A stretch of 44,285 nt of DNA from positions 1-44,285 of the forward strand of contig JAUNUQ010000021.1 of the NCBI GenBank assembly GCA_030538075.1. Reading direction: 5' to 3'. The translations under genes and the position numbers were made by a program. Below the pieces are notes generated by a model. That model worked only from the letters and a program-made list of their open reading frames with translations, searched no databases and was not told the DNA's origin. Below are positions 26,175 through 35,030 of this stretch, piece after piece. Numbering within the stretch: the stretch's first letter is position 1; every line of letters starts with the position of its first letter. Origin of the DNA: Tissierellia bacterium. GTDB taxonomy: Bacteria > Bacillota > Clostridia > Tissierellales > Peptoniphilaceae.

Positions 26175-27932
26175 ATGAAAAGAAACAAATGGTTACTTAT
26201 CCTGTCACTCATCCTAGTGGTATCCATGCTCGTAGTGGGCTGTGGACCGAAACAGGAAACGACAGAGCCTGCCAAATCTGACGCAGAGACGACGGAAGCA
26301 GCTGGCGAAGCGACAGAAGCAGAGAAGACGGAGGAAGCGGCAGAGACGGAAGAGGCAGCTGCTCCCGCAGACGGATCACATCCTGCACTAGCAGAGGGTA
26401 AAGTAGACGGCGTATTGGACGTCTGCATCGCCTCTGAACCTGAGACGATTGACCCAGCCCTAAACACTTCTGTAGACGGAGCGATGATGCTTCAACACAG
26501 TAACGAAGGTCTGGTTAAATGGGTAGATGATGGCGCAGGAAATGCGACCCTCGCTCCCGGACAAGCAGAGAGCTGGGAAATCTCTGAAGATGGTATGACC
26601 TATACCTTTAAAATCCGTGAAGATGCAAAATGGTCAGACGGACAGCCAGTAACTGCAAATGACTTTGTATTCTCATGGAATCGCCTTGTAGATCCTGCGA
26701 CAGCAGCAGACTATGAGTATATGCTTGATATGGTAGCAGGATATGCTGACAAAGCACTGCAAATCGAAGCTCCTGACGATCACACTTTCGTGGTCACCCT
26801 GGACAGATTCTGCCCATTCTTCGAAGAAATCTGTGCCTTTGCATCGACCTTCCCAGTTCGTGAAGACATCGTAACTGGAAATGAGCAGTGGGCGACTTCG
26901 CCAGATACTTATATCTCCAATGGACCTTACAAAATGACTGCATGGGAACACAACTCTGCGATTACTTATGAAAAGAACGAAGAGTACTATGACGCAGCCA
27001 ATATCAAGGCTCCCGTATTGAAGTTCCACCTGAAAGACGACAACAATGCCATTTATGCAGCATTCCTGTCTGGTGAGCTGGACTTTATCGATGATGCTCC
27101 CCAAGAAGAGCGAAAGCCATTGATCGAAGCTGGTGCACTACAAGTTAAACCCTATATCGGAACTTATTTCGTATGCTTTAACACCCAAGAGGCTCCCTTT
27201 GACGATGCCAGAGTTCGTAAGGCATTCAGCTTGGTCATCGACCGTAACTTCATCGTAGATCAAGTTGCTGCACAAGGACAGCTTCCTGCATCTGGATTTG
27301 TTCCTGCTGAAGTATCCGACGTGGCTGGCCTAGAAGGCGACGACTTCCGTACAGTCGGTGGCGACTACTACTCTGTAGATGCAGCGGATTACCAAGCACA
27401 ATGTGATGAAGCGAGAACCCTTCTTGAAGAAGCTGGATTCCCGAATGGTGAAGGATTCCCAATGGTAGAATACCTTTACAATACCAATGACGGGCATAAG
27501 GCAATCGGTGAAGCACTACAAAATATGTGGCTGACCGAACTGGGCGTAGATGTAACCCTACAAAACCAAGACTGGGCCGTCTTCTTGACAGAGCGTAAAG
27601 AAGGTAACTTCAGTATCGCTAGACATGGCTGGATTGCTGACTACAACGATCCGATGACCTTCATCGACATGTGGGTAACCGGCGGCGGTAACAACGACGC
27701 GCAATACGAAAATGCAGACTTCGACGCATTGGTTGAACAAGCCAAAGACGCTAAGAATCTGGAAGATCGTATGAAATTCATGCACGAGGCAGAAGATGTA
27801 ATGATGGGACAAGACCATATCGTCGCTCCGATCTACTACTACAACAACGCCTTTATGATCAAGCCAAATATCCAAGGCATGTACTACACTCCACTGGGAT
27901 ACTACTTCTTTGGTGGAACAACTGGATTCTAA
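26175..27932 (+). CDS. oppA: Oligopeptide-binding lipoprotein OppA
   Basis: A 585-residue family 5 substrate-binding protein. A lipoprotein signal peptide ends at LVVGC with the acylated Cys23, then a Glu/Thr/Ala-rich low-complexity linker (about 27-65) keeps the domain off the membrane. SEPETIDPALNT, WSDGQPVTANDFVFSWNRL and a YISNGPYKMTAWEHN segment are OppA/DppA signatures. Codons are more uniform than in neighbouring genes, as expected for an abundant protein. The protein delivers peptides to OppBC. Ligand size preference cannot be read. Confidence 0.95.
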   Translation: MKRNKWLLILSLILVVSMLVVGCGPKQETTEPAKSDAETTEAAGEATEAEKTEEAAETEEAAAPADGSHPALAEGKVDGVLDVCIASEPETIDPALNTSVDGAMMLQHSNEGLVKWVDDGAGNATLAPGQAESWEISEDGMTYTFKIREDAKWSDGQPVTANDFVFSWNRLVDPATAADYEYMLDMVAGYADKALQIEAPDDHTFVVTLDRFCPFFEEICAFASTFPVREDIVTGNEQWATSPDTYISNGPYKMTAWEHNSAITYEKNEEYYDAANIKAPVLKFHLKDDNNAIYAAFLSGELDFIDDAPQEERKPLIEAGALQVKPYIGTYFVCFNTQEAPFDDARVRKAFSLVIDRNFIVDQVAAQGQLPASGFVPAEVSDVAGLEGDDFRTVGGDYYSVDAADYQAQCDEARTLLEEAGFPNGEGFPMVEYLYNTNDGHKAIGEALQNMWLTELGVDVTLQNQDWAVFLTERKEGNFSIARHGWIADYNDPMTFIDMWVTGGGNNDAQYENADFDALVEQAKDAKNLEDRMKFMHEAEDVMMGQDHIVAPIYYYNNAFMIKPNIQGMYYTPLGYYFFGGTTGF

Positions 27933-27946
27933 TAGAATCAAAATAA

Positions 27947-27977
27947 AAGCAGCTCGGGCGACTGAGCTGCTTTTTCA
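27947..27977 (+). terminator. Terminator of the opp operon
   Basis: AAGCAGCTC (27947-27955) pairs with GAGCTGCTT (27964-27972) around an 8-nt loop, followed by a T run. Confidence 0.88.
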
Positions 27978-28033
27978 TTTGCTGGACGGACCTTTTTATC
28001 TGGAGTAGAATAGGGGAAAGGAAGGTGAACAAT

Positions 28034-28543
28034 ATGTATGAAAATATGGAGTTGATTCAGGACTTAAATGGCGTCTATAAACAGTTGCCAAAGGGGGCCT
28101 TTTTAACGGTCAAGGGCGGCGAGCGCCAAAATACGATGACGATTGGCTGGGGCTTCTTTGGAATTATGTGGGGCAGACCAGTATGTATTGTGGCAGTTCG
28201 CAAATCCAGATACAGCTATGAACTGATGGAAGAGGCAGTGGATTTCACAGTCAGTGTGCCCATTGACGTAGACTTAAAGAAAGCCCTGGGGCTTTGTGGA
28301 AGTAAATCCGGACGGGACCTAGATAAATTCGAAGCGGCAAATATCACGGCAGCGCAGGCAAAAAAAGTAGGATCACCCATCATAGCCGAATGTGATCTGC
28401 ATTTTGAATGCCAGATCCTCTATTCCCAGGAGATGGATGAGGGACCTTTGGCGGATATGGTCAAAGGGGACTGCTACGCAGACGGAGATTATCATGTCTT
28501 CTACTACGGCGAGATCGTCGACCGATACGAGTTGTCGAAATAA
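28034..28543 (+). CDS. Flavin reductase-like / flavoredoxin family protein
   Basis: A 169-residue protein of the FMN-binding split-barrel (flavin reductase-like) type. The QNTMTIGWGFFGIMWGRPV segment and SRYSYELMEEAVDFTVSVP are characteristic, and GLCGSKSGRDLDKF resembles flavoredoxins of anaerobes. It likely binds FMN and transfers electrons in the cytoplasm. The ATG at 28034 follows GGAAGGTG; a GTG at 28025 is less likely. A TAGAAT -10-like hexamer is near 28007. It is followed after 1 nt by the yjbQ gene. Confidence 0.85.
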   Translation: MYENMELIQDLNGVYKQLPKGAFLTVKGGERQNTMTIGWGFFGIMWGRPVCIVAVRKSRYSYELMEEAVDFTVSVPIDVDLKKALGLCGSKSGRDLDKFEAANITAAQAKKVGSPIIAECDLHFECQILYSQEMDEGPLADMVKGDCYADGDYHVFYYGEIVDRYELSK

Positions 28544-28544
28544 T

Positions 28545-28949
28545 ATGAGCAGCTCAAAGGTTTTTGAGATCCAGACTCAAAGCCACTCAGAGATCTTGGA
28601 TATCACTGGAGTGGTACAAGGAGCTATCCGAGATTCTGGGGTGCAAGAGGGTATGGTCCTCGTATACTGCCCCCACACCACCGCGGCCATCACCATCAAT
28701 GAAAATGGAGATCCAGATGTCAAGAGGGACCTGCTCACAGGCCTCGATATCCTCTCTCCAAAGCGTGGGGAGTATCGACATTTCGAAGGTAATTCCGATG
28801 CCCATCTCAAATCCTCTCTAGTGGGTGCCAGTGAACTACTGGTCCTACAGGAAGGCCGTTTGGTGCTGGGCACTTGGCAGTCCGTCTATTTTTGTGAATT
28901 CGACGGACCGAGAAGACGCGAATTTATAGTAAAGATAATGGAAGGCTAG
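28545..28949 (+). CDS. YjbQ / UPF0047 family protein
   Basis: A 134-residue protein with the family signature YCPHTTAAITINENGDPDV, its invariant histidine, and the late LGTWQSVYFCEFDGPR. Some members have weak thiamine phosphate synthase-like activity, but the true role is unknown. It starts 1 nt after the flavin reductase-like gene with no independent ribosome binding site, so it relies on coupling. A larger in-frame reading back to 28392 overlaps the previous gene and is rejected. Confidence 0.9.
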   Translation: MSSSKVFEIQTQSHSEILDITGVVQGAIRDSGVQEGMVLVYCPHTTAAITINENGDPDVKRDLLTGLDILSPKRGEYRHFEGNSDAHLKSSLVGASELLVLQEGRLVLGTWQSVYFCEFDGPRRREFIVKIMEG

Positions 28950-28969
28950 AAAGATAGAAATACCAGAAC

Positions 28970-29018
28970 TGCCCCTAGAAATGCTTTAGCATTTCCTAAG
29001 GGGCATCTTTATTTTATC
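28970..29018 (+). terminator. Terminator after the YjbQ gene
   Basis: TGCCCCTAG-AAATGC and GCATTT-CCTAAGGGGCA fold into a long stem with one small bulge (28970-29005), followed by TCTTTATTTT. Confidence 0.85.
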
Positions 29019-29044
29019 CAACTTATCATAAGGTATATGGTCTG

Positions 29045-29958
29045 TTATTGATTCGAAGTGAAAAATATGGACGACAAGTCTATCGAAAGATCTTCCGTAA
29101 TATATTTCTCACCTGCTCGGTACAGAAATTCTTTCCTTGTGGCTATTGCCAAGGAGAGACCGATTTGAAAGTCTTGTAGATATTGTTTTCTATTCAAGCG
29201 GTAATTTGCAACTCCACGATGGATATAGAGGAGGGGTAAGCCTGTCAGATCGGGGTTCCCCTGCTCCTGATTAATTCCAAAGGACGAGTATTTTTCTGAT
29301 ATTTCATATTCTTCGACTGCCTCATAATACAGTGCCAGTAGGGATAGATTGCCTCTAAAGAGCCTCTGATTGGGATACTGATTATCGTTACATTGTTTTA
29401 GAAATTTTGTACAGGAATGATCATCCAGTAGAAAGAGGGATTTTCCAATCGAGCAGAGATTCAAATTGTATAGATAATCATGATCCCTGGTCGATTTCGC
29501 ATGATAATGATCTAGAAGTTTCAATTTGATCTCTAGTGCATTTTCCTCGTTCTTTCGAATCAGACTTTCATAGCAGGCATCATAGTATTGTACATAATTG
29601 GCGTATAGAGTGTATATTCCAGAGAGGTCCAGATGCTCTTCCAACTTTTGAGCACCTGATAGTGATCCTGGAATTCTATAAAATCGTTTTCATCAAAACA
29701 TTTCTCTATGTCCTGCAATAAATTGACCAAGGCAAACAATCCATCCGAGTCGTAGACTTTCGTGTATTCTTTTGTAAAATCATGATCGAGGGCAGTGGAG
29801 AGCTTGATCAGTGTCTTTGCCTTTGGATGGGAGTATCCCCTAGTGATCTGGCAAAGAGAAGGATAACTGATATCCACCATAGCAGCCAATTCCATCAAGG
29901 TCAACCCACGCTTTATTCGAATGCGATTGATCGTATTTCCAAACTCCGCTAAATTCAT
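29045..29958 (-). pseudogene. XRE/TPR-type (Rgg/PlcR-like) regulator, split by one frameshift
   Basis: Two overlapping frames together form one protein of about 304 residues. The first (from ATG 29958) has an N-terminal XRE helix-turn-helix with IRIKRGLTLMELAAMVDISY. The second carries on as an alpha-helical, TPR-like C-terminal region (YANYVQYYDACYES, LLDHYHAK). The frames join if one A is added to the A4 run at 29649-29646, restoring Lys-Lys-Leu-Glu-Glu. This is the shape of Rgg/PlcR-type regulators that sense short peptides. GAGGGAG precedes the start. The break may be a real inactivation, phase variation in a homopolymer, or a sequencing error. Confidence 0.7.
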
Positions 29959-29984
29959 ACTATTCATCTCCCTCTTTCATCTCA

Positions 29985-30013
29985 ATTATAAGCTGTACCT
30001 TATAGATTAGCAA
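29985..30013 (-). promoter_or_regulatory. Regulator promoter with overlapping palindromic operator
   Basis: On the minus strand TTGCTA (30013-30008) and TATAAT (29990-29985) are 17 bp apart. A palindrome TATAAG-N6-CTTATA at 29987-30004 covers the -10 box and most of the spacer, a likely site for autorepression. On the plus strand TATAAT at 30026-30031 is a possible -10 for the exporter side. Confidence 0.5.
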
Positions 30014-30067
30014 GCTGCTGTGTTTTATAATGATTTCGTAAACTAGCCGTACAAAAGCGGGGGATCT

Positions 30068-30175
30068 ATGCGCCAGGGAAAGGGAATGGTCATAATTTCG
30101 CACGATACGAAGGAAGGTGGGGAAGATGAGATGGATATTTCAAATTTGGTTGGGGAAGGATGTATGGAAGAATAG
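30068..30175 (+). CDS. Possible 35-residue peptide upstream of the exporter
   Basis: An ATG preceded by GGGGGATCT opens a 35-codon frame with a basic start (MRQGKG), an acidic centre (KEGGEDEMD) and the tail LVGEGCMEE. It overlaps the preferred start of the ABC exporter by 50 nt, but not the alternative exporter start at 30210. It has a Gly-Gly at residues 17-18 and a single cysteine near the end. It might be an exported peptide or a leader peptide, or may be chance. Confidence 0.3.
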   Translation: MRQGKGMVIISHDTKEGGEDEMDISNLVGEGCMEE

Positions 30176-31766
30176 CTCCGATGAAAGTAGCTGCGATCAA
30201 AGTCATCCTATGACTATGAAGAGATTTCGGTACTTTTTAGCAGTTCTCTTTTCACTCATTCACGCCTTTTCTCTATCCAGAATGGGACTGCGTATGGGAA
30301 ACTTGGTGGATACGATTGTAAGTGGTGAACTTCAGCAGTTTCATAAATCCATTAGGATCATAGCAGTATTTATATTGATATCTTTTCTCTTATCCCTATT
30401 GGCATGGAGAATCGTATTTGGTCTATTGATGGATCGAATGGTGCGCTTTAAGAGTGGGCTTTTCAAGTCCGATCTTGAGAAGCAGAGGGAAGAGGGAGTG
30501 AATTTAGCCGACTATGCTACCAATATGGAACTAATCTATCAGAAAAAGGAGTTATTGGGGTGGAATATGCTAAATCTCATCGCCACTTTTCTTTTTGCAT
30601 GTTCCACCATCTATCAAATCGACATTTATTTATTGCCGATCGCCTTAGCTGCGTCGATCTTGCCGGTCATTTCGACTTTGGTTACTGGTAGATGTATTCG
30701 ATTGAGATCCACCGAATTTAAAAATACAAACTCTAGATTTATCAAATTTGCGAATGAATACTTAGAGGGAAGGCAGGAGATTCAAAGATATGGTGTAAAG
30801 GAGAAGAGCTTACAGGAAATAGAGCTTGTAGACCTTGCTCTTGAACAGAGCCGAGCAAAACTGCGTGGACTTGTGAACACTGCGAATATTACCAGTGGGA
30901 CCTTTGGCGCGATCTCTTTTCTTTTGATCTTTTCCTTTGGGGGCAAGCTCGCCCAAAGAGGTGCCATAACAATAGGAGCTGTGATCGCAGTCGTTCAGCT
31001 GATGAATTATCTAGTGGATCCTATCATAGGGATCATTGGGCTGATCAATGAATATAATTCTGTGATTCCCATATATAGGAATCTAAAAGACAAAATCGCA
31101 GAAGGAAACAAGGACAATGATCAGGGATTTGAAGGATTCGATGCCCAGCTGAACGAACCGGATATTCGAGTGGAGAATATCTATTTTTCATACTCAAAAG
31201 ATCAGAACCCGATCCTAGAGAATTTTTCTTATCGATTTGAATATGGAAAGAAATATCTACTCATTGGAGAAAGTGGGAGGGGAAAAACGACCTTAATGCG
31301 CCTGATCAACGGTGAACTTATGCCAAATAGAGGTCAAATTCGCATAGGCGAAATCGATATAATGGAATTTCCCGAGGCTGAGAGGGTTCGTTATATACAA
31401 ATCGTCGATCAAAATCCAATGCTGTTTTCCGGTGGGGTAGAATGGAATTTGCGCTTCTTTCGAGAAATTCAGGAGAGTGAAATCGAGACGGTGATGAAAA
31501 ACTTGGGGATAGACCAGATTCCACCGGATCGTTTGACAAATTCTACAACTGGTCTATCCCAGGGACAGAGGCTTCGAGTTCTAGTTGGAAGGGCATTGCT
31601 AGAACCAAAACCAATTATGATCTTCGATGAGCCGATTGCAAGTTTAGACGAGCAGATGGGCGAGGCAGTGTTAGATAGAATCCTCGCTCTAGATGGACTG
31701 ATCATTGTGATTGCACATAATGCGGGCCGCTTACAAAACCGTTTTGATCATATTATCGAGCTTTGA
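30126..31766 (+). CDS. ABC exporter, fused membrane and ATPase domains
   Basis: A 546-residue half-transporter of the exporter type. About six helices span residues 35 to 315, followed by an ATPase with Walker A GESGRGKTT (about 381-389), signature LSQGQRLRVLVGRAL, Walker B IMIFDEPIASLD and the switch histidine in VIAHN. All catalytic residues are present, so it should be active as a homodimer. The ATG at 30126 follows AAGGAAGGTGGGG; an in-frame ATG at 30210 would drop a polar 28-residue leader. It has no C39 peptidase domain. It is divergent from the XRE/TPR regulator, a typical arrangement for peptide or bacteriocin export loci, but cargo is unproven. Confidence 0.85.
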   Translation: MRWIFQIWLGKDVWKNSSDESSCDQSHPMTMKRFRYFLAVLFSLIHAFSLSRMGLRMGNLVDTIVSGELQQFHKSIRIIAVFILISFLLSLLAWRIVFGLLMDRMVRFKSGLFKSDLEKQREEGVNLADYATNMELIYQKKELLGWNMLNLIATFLFACSTIYQIDIYLLPIALAASILPVISTLVTGRCIRLRSTEFKNTNSRFIKFANEYLEGRQEIQRYGVKEKSLQEIELVDLALEQSRAKLRGLVNTANITSGTFGAISFLLIFSFGGKLAQRGAITIGAVIAVVQLMNYLVDPIIGIIGLINEYNSVIPIYRNLKDKIAEGNKDNDQGFEGFDAQLNEPDIRVENIYFSYSKDQNPILENFSYRFEYGKKYLLIGESGRGKTTLMRLINGELMPNRGQIRIGEIDIMEFPEAERVRYIQIVDQNPMLFSGGVEWNLRFFREIQESEIETVMKNLGIDQIPPDRLTNSTTGLSQGQRLRVLVGRALLEPKPIMIFDEPIASLDEQMGEAVLDRILALDGLIIVIAHNAGRLQNRFDHIIEL

Positions 31767-31873
31767 TCATATCTCCAGTCAGTGTATAGTAGAGCCCTCG
31801 GCTCTCGTCAATATCACTTTCGTCAGCGACTGCCTTTTTGTGTCCTATTTCTCAATTCGGGAATGAAACCTAT

Positions 31874-32920
31874 TTAGGAGTGATCAATGCCGCTCAAGAG
31901 CTTTTTTATCGCCCATTCAGCCGCTTCTTTCACTAAAGGGTTTTGAGATTGAGTGGCATTTTCAAGTGCCGGAATATGAGCTGGATCATCGGTATTGCCT
32001 AGGGCGATGGCGGCATTTCTCCTAAATAAGTCGATGTCACGAATATAATTGTACATAATAGGACGAATGACATCTTGATAGTACGCATCATCCATAAGGA
32101 GAGTTTTCTCTAAATCGAACTCACTTTTTAATTCTTCCAGAAAGGGATCTTTCCGAGAAGCTCTTTCAATCATTTTTTTATTACGGGGGCAGACCTTTTG
32201 ACAAATATCACAACCATGTATATATATTCCCATGCCCTCTCGTAGTTCAGCAGGAATTTGGTCTTTTAAAATATGATTATATAATAGGCAATGCTGAGGA
32301 TGAAGCCTTCCGGGGGATATGATTGCATGGGTTGGACAGGCATCTATACATGCATGACAGTTGGGCGGGCATTTGCATTCGATCGTTGGCTCGTCATAAT
32401 CTAATTCTCTATCTACAATAAAAGTGTACAGGATGATAAAGGAACCGTCTTCGTCCGTGTATGCGAAATTGTTCTTTCCATAGCTGATTACTCCGGCTCT
32501 TGCACATGCCATACGATTTGGAATGTCTATTTCTCCTTTATAGATATTACAACCCACCGACTCCAAGAAATTGCAAAATGCATTGATCCTTATCCCGCAG
32601 CTGGAATCATCCAGCGGAATATAGGAGCGGCTTAGGTAGGCGCGTCCAATATGCTGATCCAGTTCTTCAGGAAAGTGAATGTCGGCAAAGCTATACACCG
32701 CACAGACAATGGATTTGGCCTCGGGGAAAAAAGAGCGCGGCCTAGAACCTTGCCCCAAAAAAGCTCCTCTTTCGGTGTTGACCCACAGATCATAGTCTGG
32801 ACGGCTTCGTATCTCCCTTTCGTACTCTGTAAAATCGTCCGCAGTGGTGATGCCTACCTTAGAAAAACCCAATTCCAATCCTTTTCTCTTTATATCCCTT
32901 GTCAATTTGCTCTTTTTCAT
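31874..32920 (-). CDS. QueG-like epoxyqueuosine reductase family protein
   Basis: A 348-residue protein resembling the cobalamin and Fe-S enzyme QueG, which makes queuosine in tRNA. DIPNRMACARAGVISYGKN corresponds to the active-site Asp and Ala-Arg-Ala-Gly region. Two 4Fe-4S motifs follow: CPPNCHACIDACP and HGCDICQKVCPRN. The C-terminal 70 residues form HEAT-like helices (FRRNAAIALGN). The first cluster motif has one more residue between its first two cysteines than the usual C-x2-C-x2-C-x3-CP, so it may be a paralogue rather than true QueG. The ATG at 32920 follows GGAGGG. Confidence 0.75.
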   Translation of the reverse strand: MKKSKLTRDIKRKGLELGFSKVGITTADDFTEYEREIRSRPDYDLWVNTERGAFLGQGSRPRSFFPEAKSIVCAVYSFADIHFPEELDQHIGRAYLSRSYIPLDDSSCGIRINAFCNFLESVGCNIYKGEIDIPNRMACARAGVISYGKNNFAYTDEDGSFIILYTFIVDRELDYDEPTIECKCPPNCHACIDACPTHAIISPGRLHPQHCLLYNHILKDQIPAELREGMGIYIHGCDICQKVCPRNKKMIERASRKDPFLEELKSEFDLEKTLLMDDAYYQDVIRPIMYNYIRDIDLFRRNAAIALGNTDDPAHIPALENATQSQNPLVKEAAEWAIKKLLSGIDHS

Positions 32921-32965
32921 ATTCAACCCTCCATTCTGCTCCACACTCCTGATTGTCTATATGTT

Positions 32966-32994
32966 AAAATACCACAAAAGTATATATCGATCAA
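32966..32994 (-). promoter_or_regulatory. Promoter of the QueG-like gene
   Basis: On the minus strand TTGATC (32994-32989) and TATTTT (32971-32966) are 17 bp apart, about 45 nt before the coding start. Confidence 0.55.
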
Positions 32995-33049
32995 ATTGAA
33001 TGATTCTTATGAATTGACACTTGTAAGTCTCTGGGATGTATCTTGGGGA

Positions 33050-33133
33050 TAAACTTAAAAATAGGGTAGGGAGTCCTCTCCAAACCCGGCAGCTACAGGT
33101 CATTTGGTCCGAAGTGAGGGGGAGTATTCTCAC
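33050..33133. other. GC-rich, fold-prone segment without a gene
   Basis: Between the QueG-like promoter and the glyS terminator lies an approximately 80-nt segment much richer in G and C than its surroundings, with a GGAGTCCTCTCC hairpin and runs such as GTGAGGGGGAG. It has no open frame. It might be a small RNA or a remnant of a structured leader. I do not recognise the family. Confidence 0.35.
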
Positions 33134-33166
33134 GCAAAAACGCCGCCCCTGTCTATTGGGCGGCGC
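33134..33166 (-). terminator. Terminator of glyS
   Basis: On the minus strand CGCCGCCC (33165-33158) pairs with GGGCGGCG (33148-33141) and is followed by TTTTT. It lies about 60 nt past the glyS stop. Confidence 0.85.
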
Positions 33167-33224
33167 TTGTTATGCCAGTTTGTTCTAAGCCTAGTGTTCG
33201 TACGAATCCTGATAAGCCTTTGGT

Positions 33225-34610
33225 TTAAAACGCAATTTTCTCTTCAATATAGCCTTTAAGATCTTCGATCTGGATCCGCTCTTGGGTCATGGTGTCACGG
33301 TCTCTCACTGTGACGGCGCCATCTTCAAGGGTGTCGAAGTCGACGGTGATACAGAAGGGTGTGCCGGCTTCGTCTTGACGGCGGTATCTCTTTCCAATAC
33401 TGCCGGATACGTCGGTGTCCACCATAAAGTACTTGGAGAGCTCTTGGTAGATCTCGTCGGATTTCTCGGAGAGCTTTTTAGTAAGTGGTAGTACAGCGGC
33501 TTTGTAGGGTGCTAGAGCCGGATGGAATCGCATGACCACTCGGGTGGTTCCATCTTCCAGTTCCTCTTCCTCATAAGCTTCCGAGAGGAAGGACAGGGTG
33601 ACGCGGTCTGTTCCCAATGAGGGCTCCACGCAGTAGGGGATGTATTTTTCGTTGGTGATGGGGTCGGTGTAGTGCATATCTTCCCCAGAGTGCTCCATAT
33701 GCTGTTTCAGGTCATAATCCGTACGGTCGGCAATCCCCCAGAGTTCGCCCCATCCAGAGGGGAATAGGTATTCGATGTCGGTTGTTGCAACGCTGTAGTG
33801 GGAGAGCTCTTCTTTCTCATGGTCTCTGTAGCGGAGATTTTCTCTTTTGATCTTCAGGCTGGTCAGCCAGTTCATGGAGTATTCTCTCCAATACTCAAAC
33901 CACTCCAAGTCCGTACCGGGTGCACAGAAGAATTCCAGTTCCATCTGCTCAAATTCTCTGGTTCTAAAGATGAAGTTCCCCGGCGTGATCTCGTTTCGGA
34001 AGGATTTACCACTTTGGCAGATTCCAAAGGGAATCTTTCGGCGGGCGGTTCTCTGTACATTCTTGAAGTTGACAAAAATCCCTTGGGCCGTCTCTGGTCT
34101 CAAATAGATCTCGGACTGGGAGTCCTCGGTGACCCCTTGGAAGGTTTTAAACATCAGATTAAATTTGCGAATGCCCGTAAAGTTATGGGCTCCACAATTT
34201 GGACAGGAGACCTCGTGTTCCGCGATATAGGCTTCCAGCTTTTCATTTGACCAACCATCTACGCCGACCTGCTCCACATCGTTGTTTTTGATAAAGTCTT
34301 CGATCAATTTGTCTGCGCGGAATCGGGTTTTGCATTCTTTACAGTCCGTCAACGGGTCACTAAATCCGCCGACATGGCCTGAGGCGACCCAAACCTGTGG
34401 GTTCATCAGAATGGCAGCATCGACGCCCACATTGTAGGGGGATTCCTGTACGAATTTCTTCCACCAGGCCTTCTTTACATTGTTCTTCAGTTCGACGCCC
34501 AGGGGACCATAGTCCCAAGTGTTGGCGAGACCGCCGTAGATATCGGAGCCAGCGTAGACGAAGCCACGGGATTTGGCCAGAGAGACGATCTTTTCCATTG
34601 TCTTTTCCAT
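33225..34610 (-). CDS. glyS: Glycyl-tRNA synthetase, single-chain type
   Basis: A 461-residue class II synthetase of the alpha2, eukaryote-like GlyRS type found in many Gram-positive bacteria. Motif 2 is [20 protein letters not shown], and motif 3 lies in [15 protein letters not shown] zinc-binding-like pair occurs as CKEC and CPNCG. The C-terminal anticodon-binding domain begins near [11 protein letters not shown]. The second of two adjacent ATGs (34610) is preferred because AAAGGAGG ends at 34616, 5 nt before it. Expression is under a T-box leader directly upstream. Confidence 0.97.
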   Translation of the reverse strand: MEKTMEKIVSLAKSRGFVYAGSDIYGGLANTWDYGPLGVELKNNVKKAWWKKFVQESPYNVGVDAAILMNPQVWVASGHVGGFSDPLTDCKECKTRFRADKLIEDFIKNNDVEQVGVDGWSNEKLEAYIAEHEVSCPNCGAHNFTGIRKFNLMFKTFQGVTEDSQSEIYLRPETAQGIFVNFKNVQRTARRKIPFGICQSGKSFRNEITPGNFIFRTREFEQMELEFFCAPGTDLEWFEYWREYSMNWLTSLKIKRENLRYRDHEKEELSHYSVATTDIEYLFPSGWGELWGIADRTDYDLKQHMEHSGEDMHYTDPITNEKYIPYCVEPSLGTDRVTLSFLSEAYEEEELEDGTTRVVMRFHPALAPYKAAVLPLTKKLSEKSDEIYQELSKYFMVDTDVSGSIGKRYRRQDEAGTPFCITVDFDTLEDGAVTVRDRDTMTQERIQIEDLKGYIEEKIAF

Positions 34611-34660
34611 CATATCCTCCTTTGTGATGACCACTAATCATTGCCGATGCACCATGGGAA

Positions 34661-34895
34661 ATAAAAAAGGCCCCACAAGCTTAGGGACGAAGGTATCTCC
34701 GCGGTTCCACCCTAATTATGCAGCGCATCTCTCGAAATGTTGGACTCCGCGCCTCCCCTTTCCACCTTGGCTGCAGGCTTTCACCAAATGCCTGCTCTCT
34801 GAGAACCTCTAGTGTGAAATTTTCTCGCATCGATGTCCGATTCAATTCTAGTGATAGAATAACATAAGACTTCTTAATTTTCAAGTCCATGGCCA
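34661..34895 (-). promoter_or_regulatory. T-box leader of glyS (tRNA-Gly responsive)
   Basis: On the minus strand the invariant T-box AGGGTGGAACCGCG is at 34713-34700. It is preceded by a stem GCAGGC/GCCTGC with a GGTGAAA-containing loop (about 34795-34773). It is followed by a terminator made from GTCCC/GGGGC with a T6 tract ending near 34662. A TATAAT -10 box lies at 34909-34904. Uncharged glycyl-tRNA should pair with the leader and prevent termination. I could not fix the specifier codon by eye; a glycine codon is expected. Confidence 0.92.
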
Positions 34896-34946
34896 TAATT
34901 CTGATTATATCCTCGTATTGGGGTATATAAGCAGCGAGGTGATAAG

Positions 34947-35030
34947 ATGAAACAATTTCAATTGGTCACAGATTATGCATGTCCTTGGTGCTATCTGGTA
35001 AACCACTATCTACATGGACAAGATAACTAA
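34947..35030 (+). pseudogene. Truncated N-terminus of a DsbA/FrnE-like protein
   Basis: A 27-codon frame reads MKQFQLVTDYACPWCYLV and then stops after nine more residues. The first strand plus CPWC active site in DYACPWCYL is the start of the DsbA/FrnE-like thioredoxin-fold family, which normally runs to about 200 residues. A GAGGTG ribosome binding site precedes it. The reading stops where base composition drops to AT-rich, so it marks where foreign DNA or a deletion cut the gene. Confidence 0.7.

Noticed and set aside
34681-34896. A 71-codon minus-strand frame upstream of glyS
   Set aside because: It lies wholly within the T-box leader, including the invariant T-box motif, and resembles no protein family.
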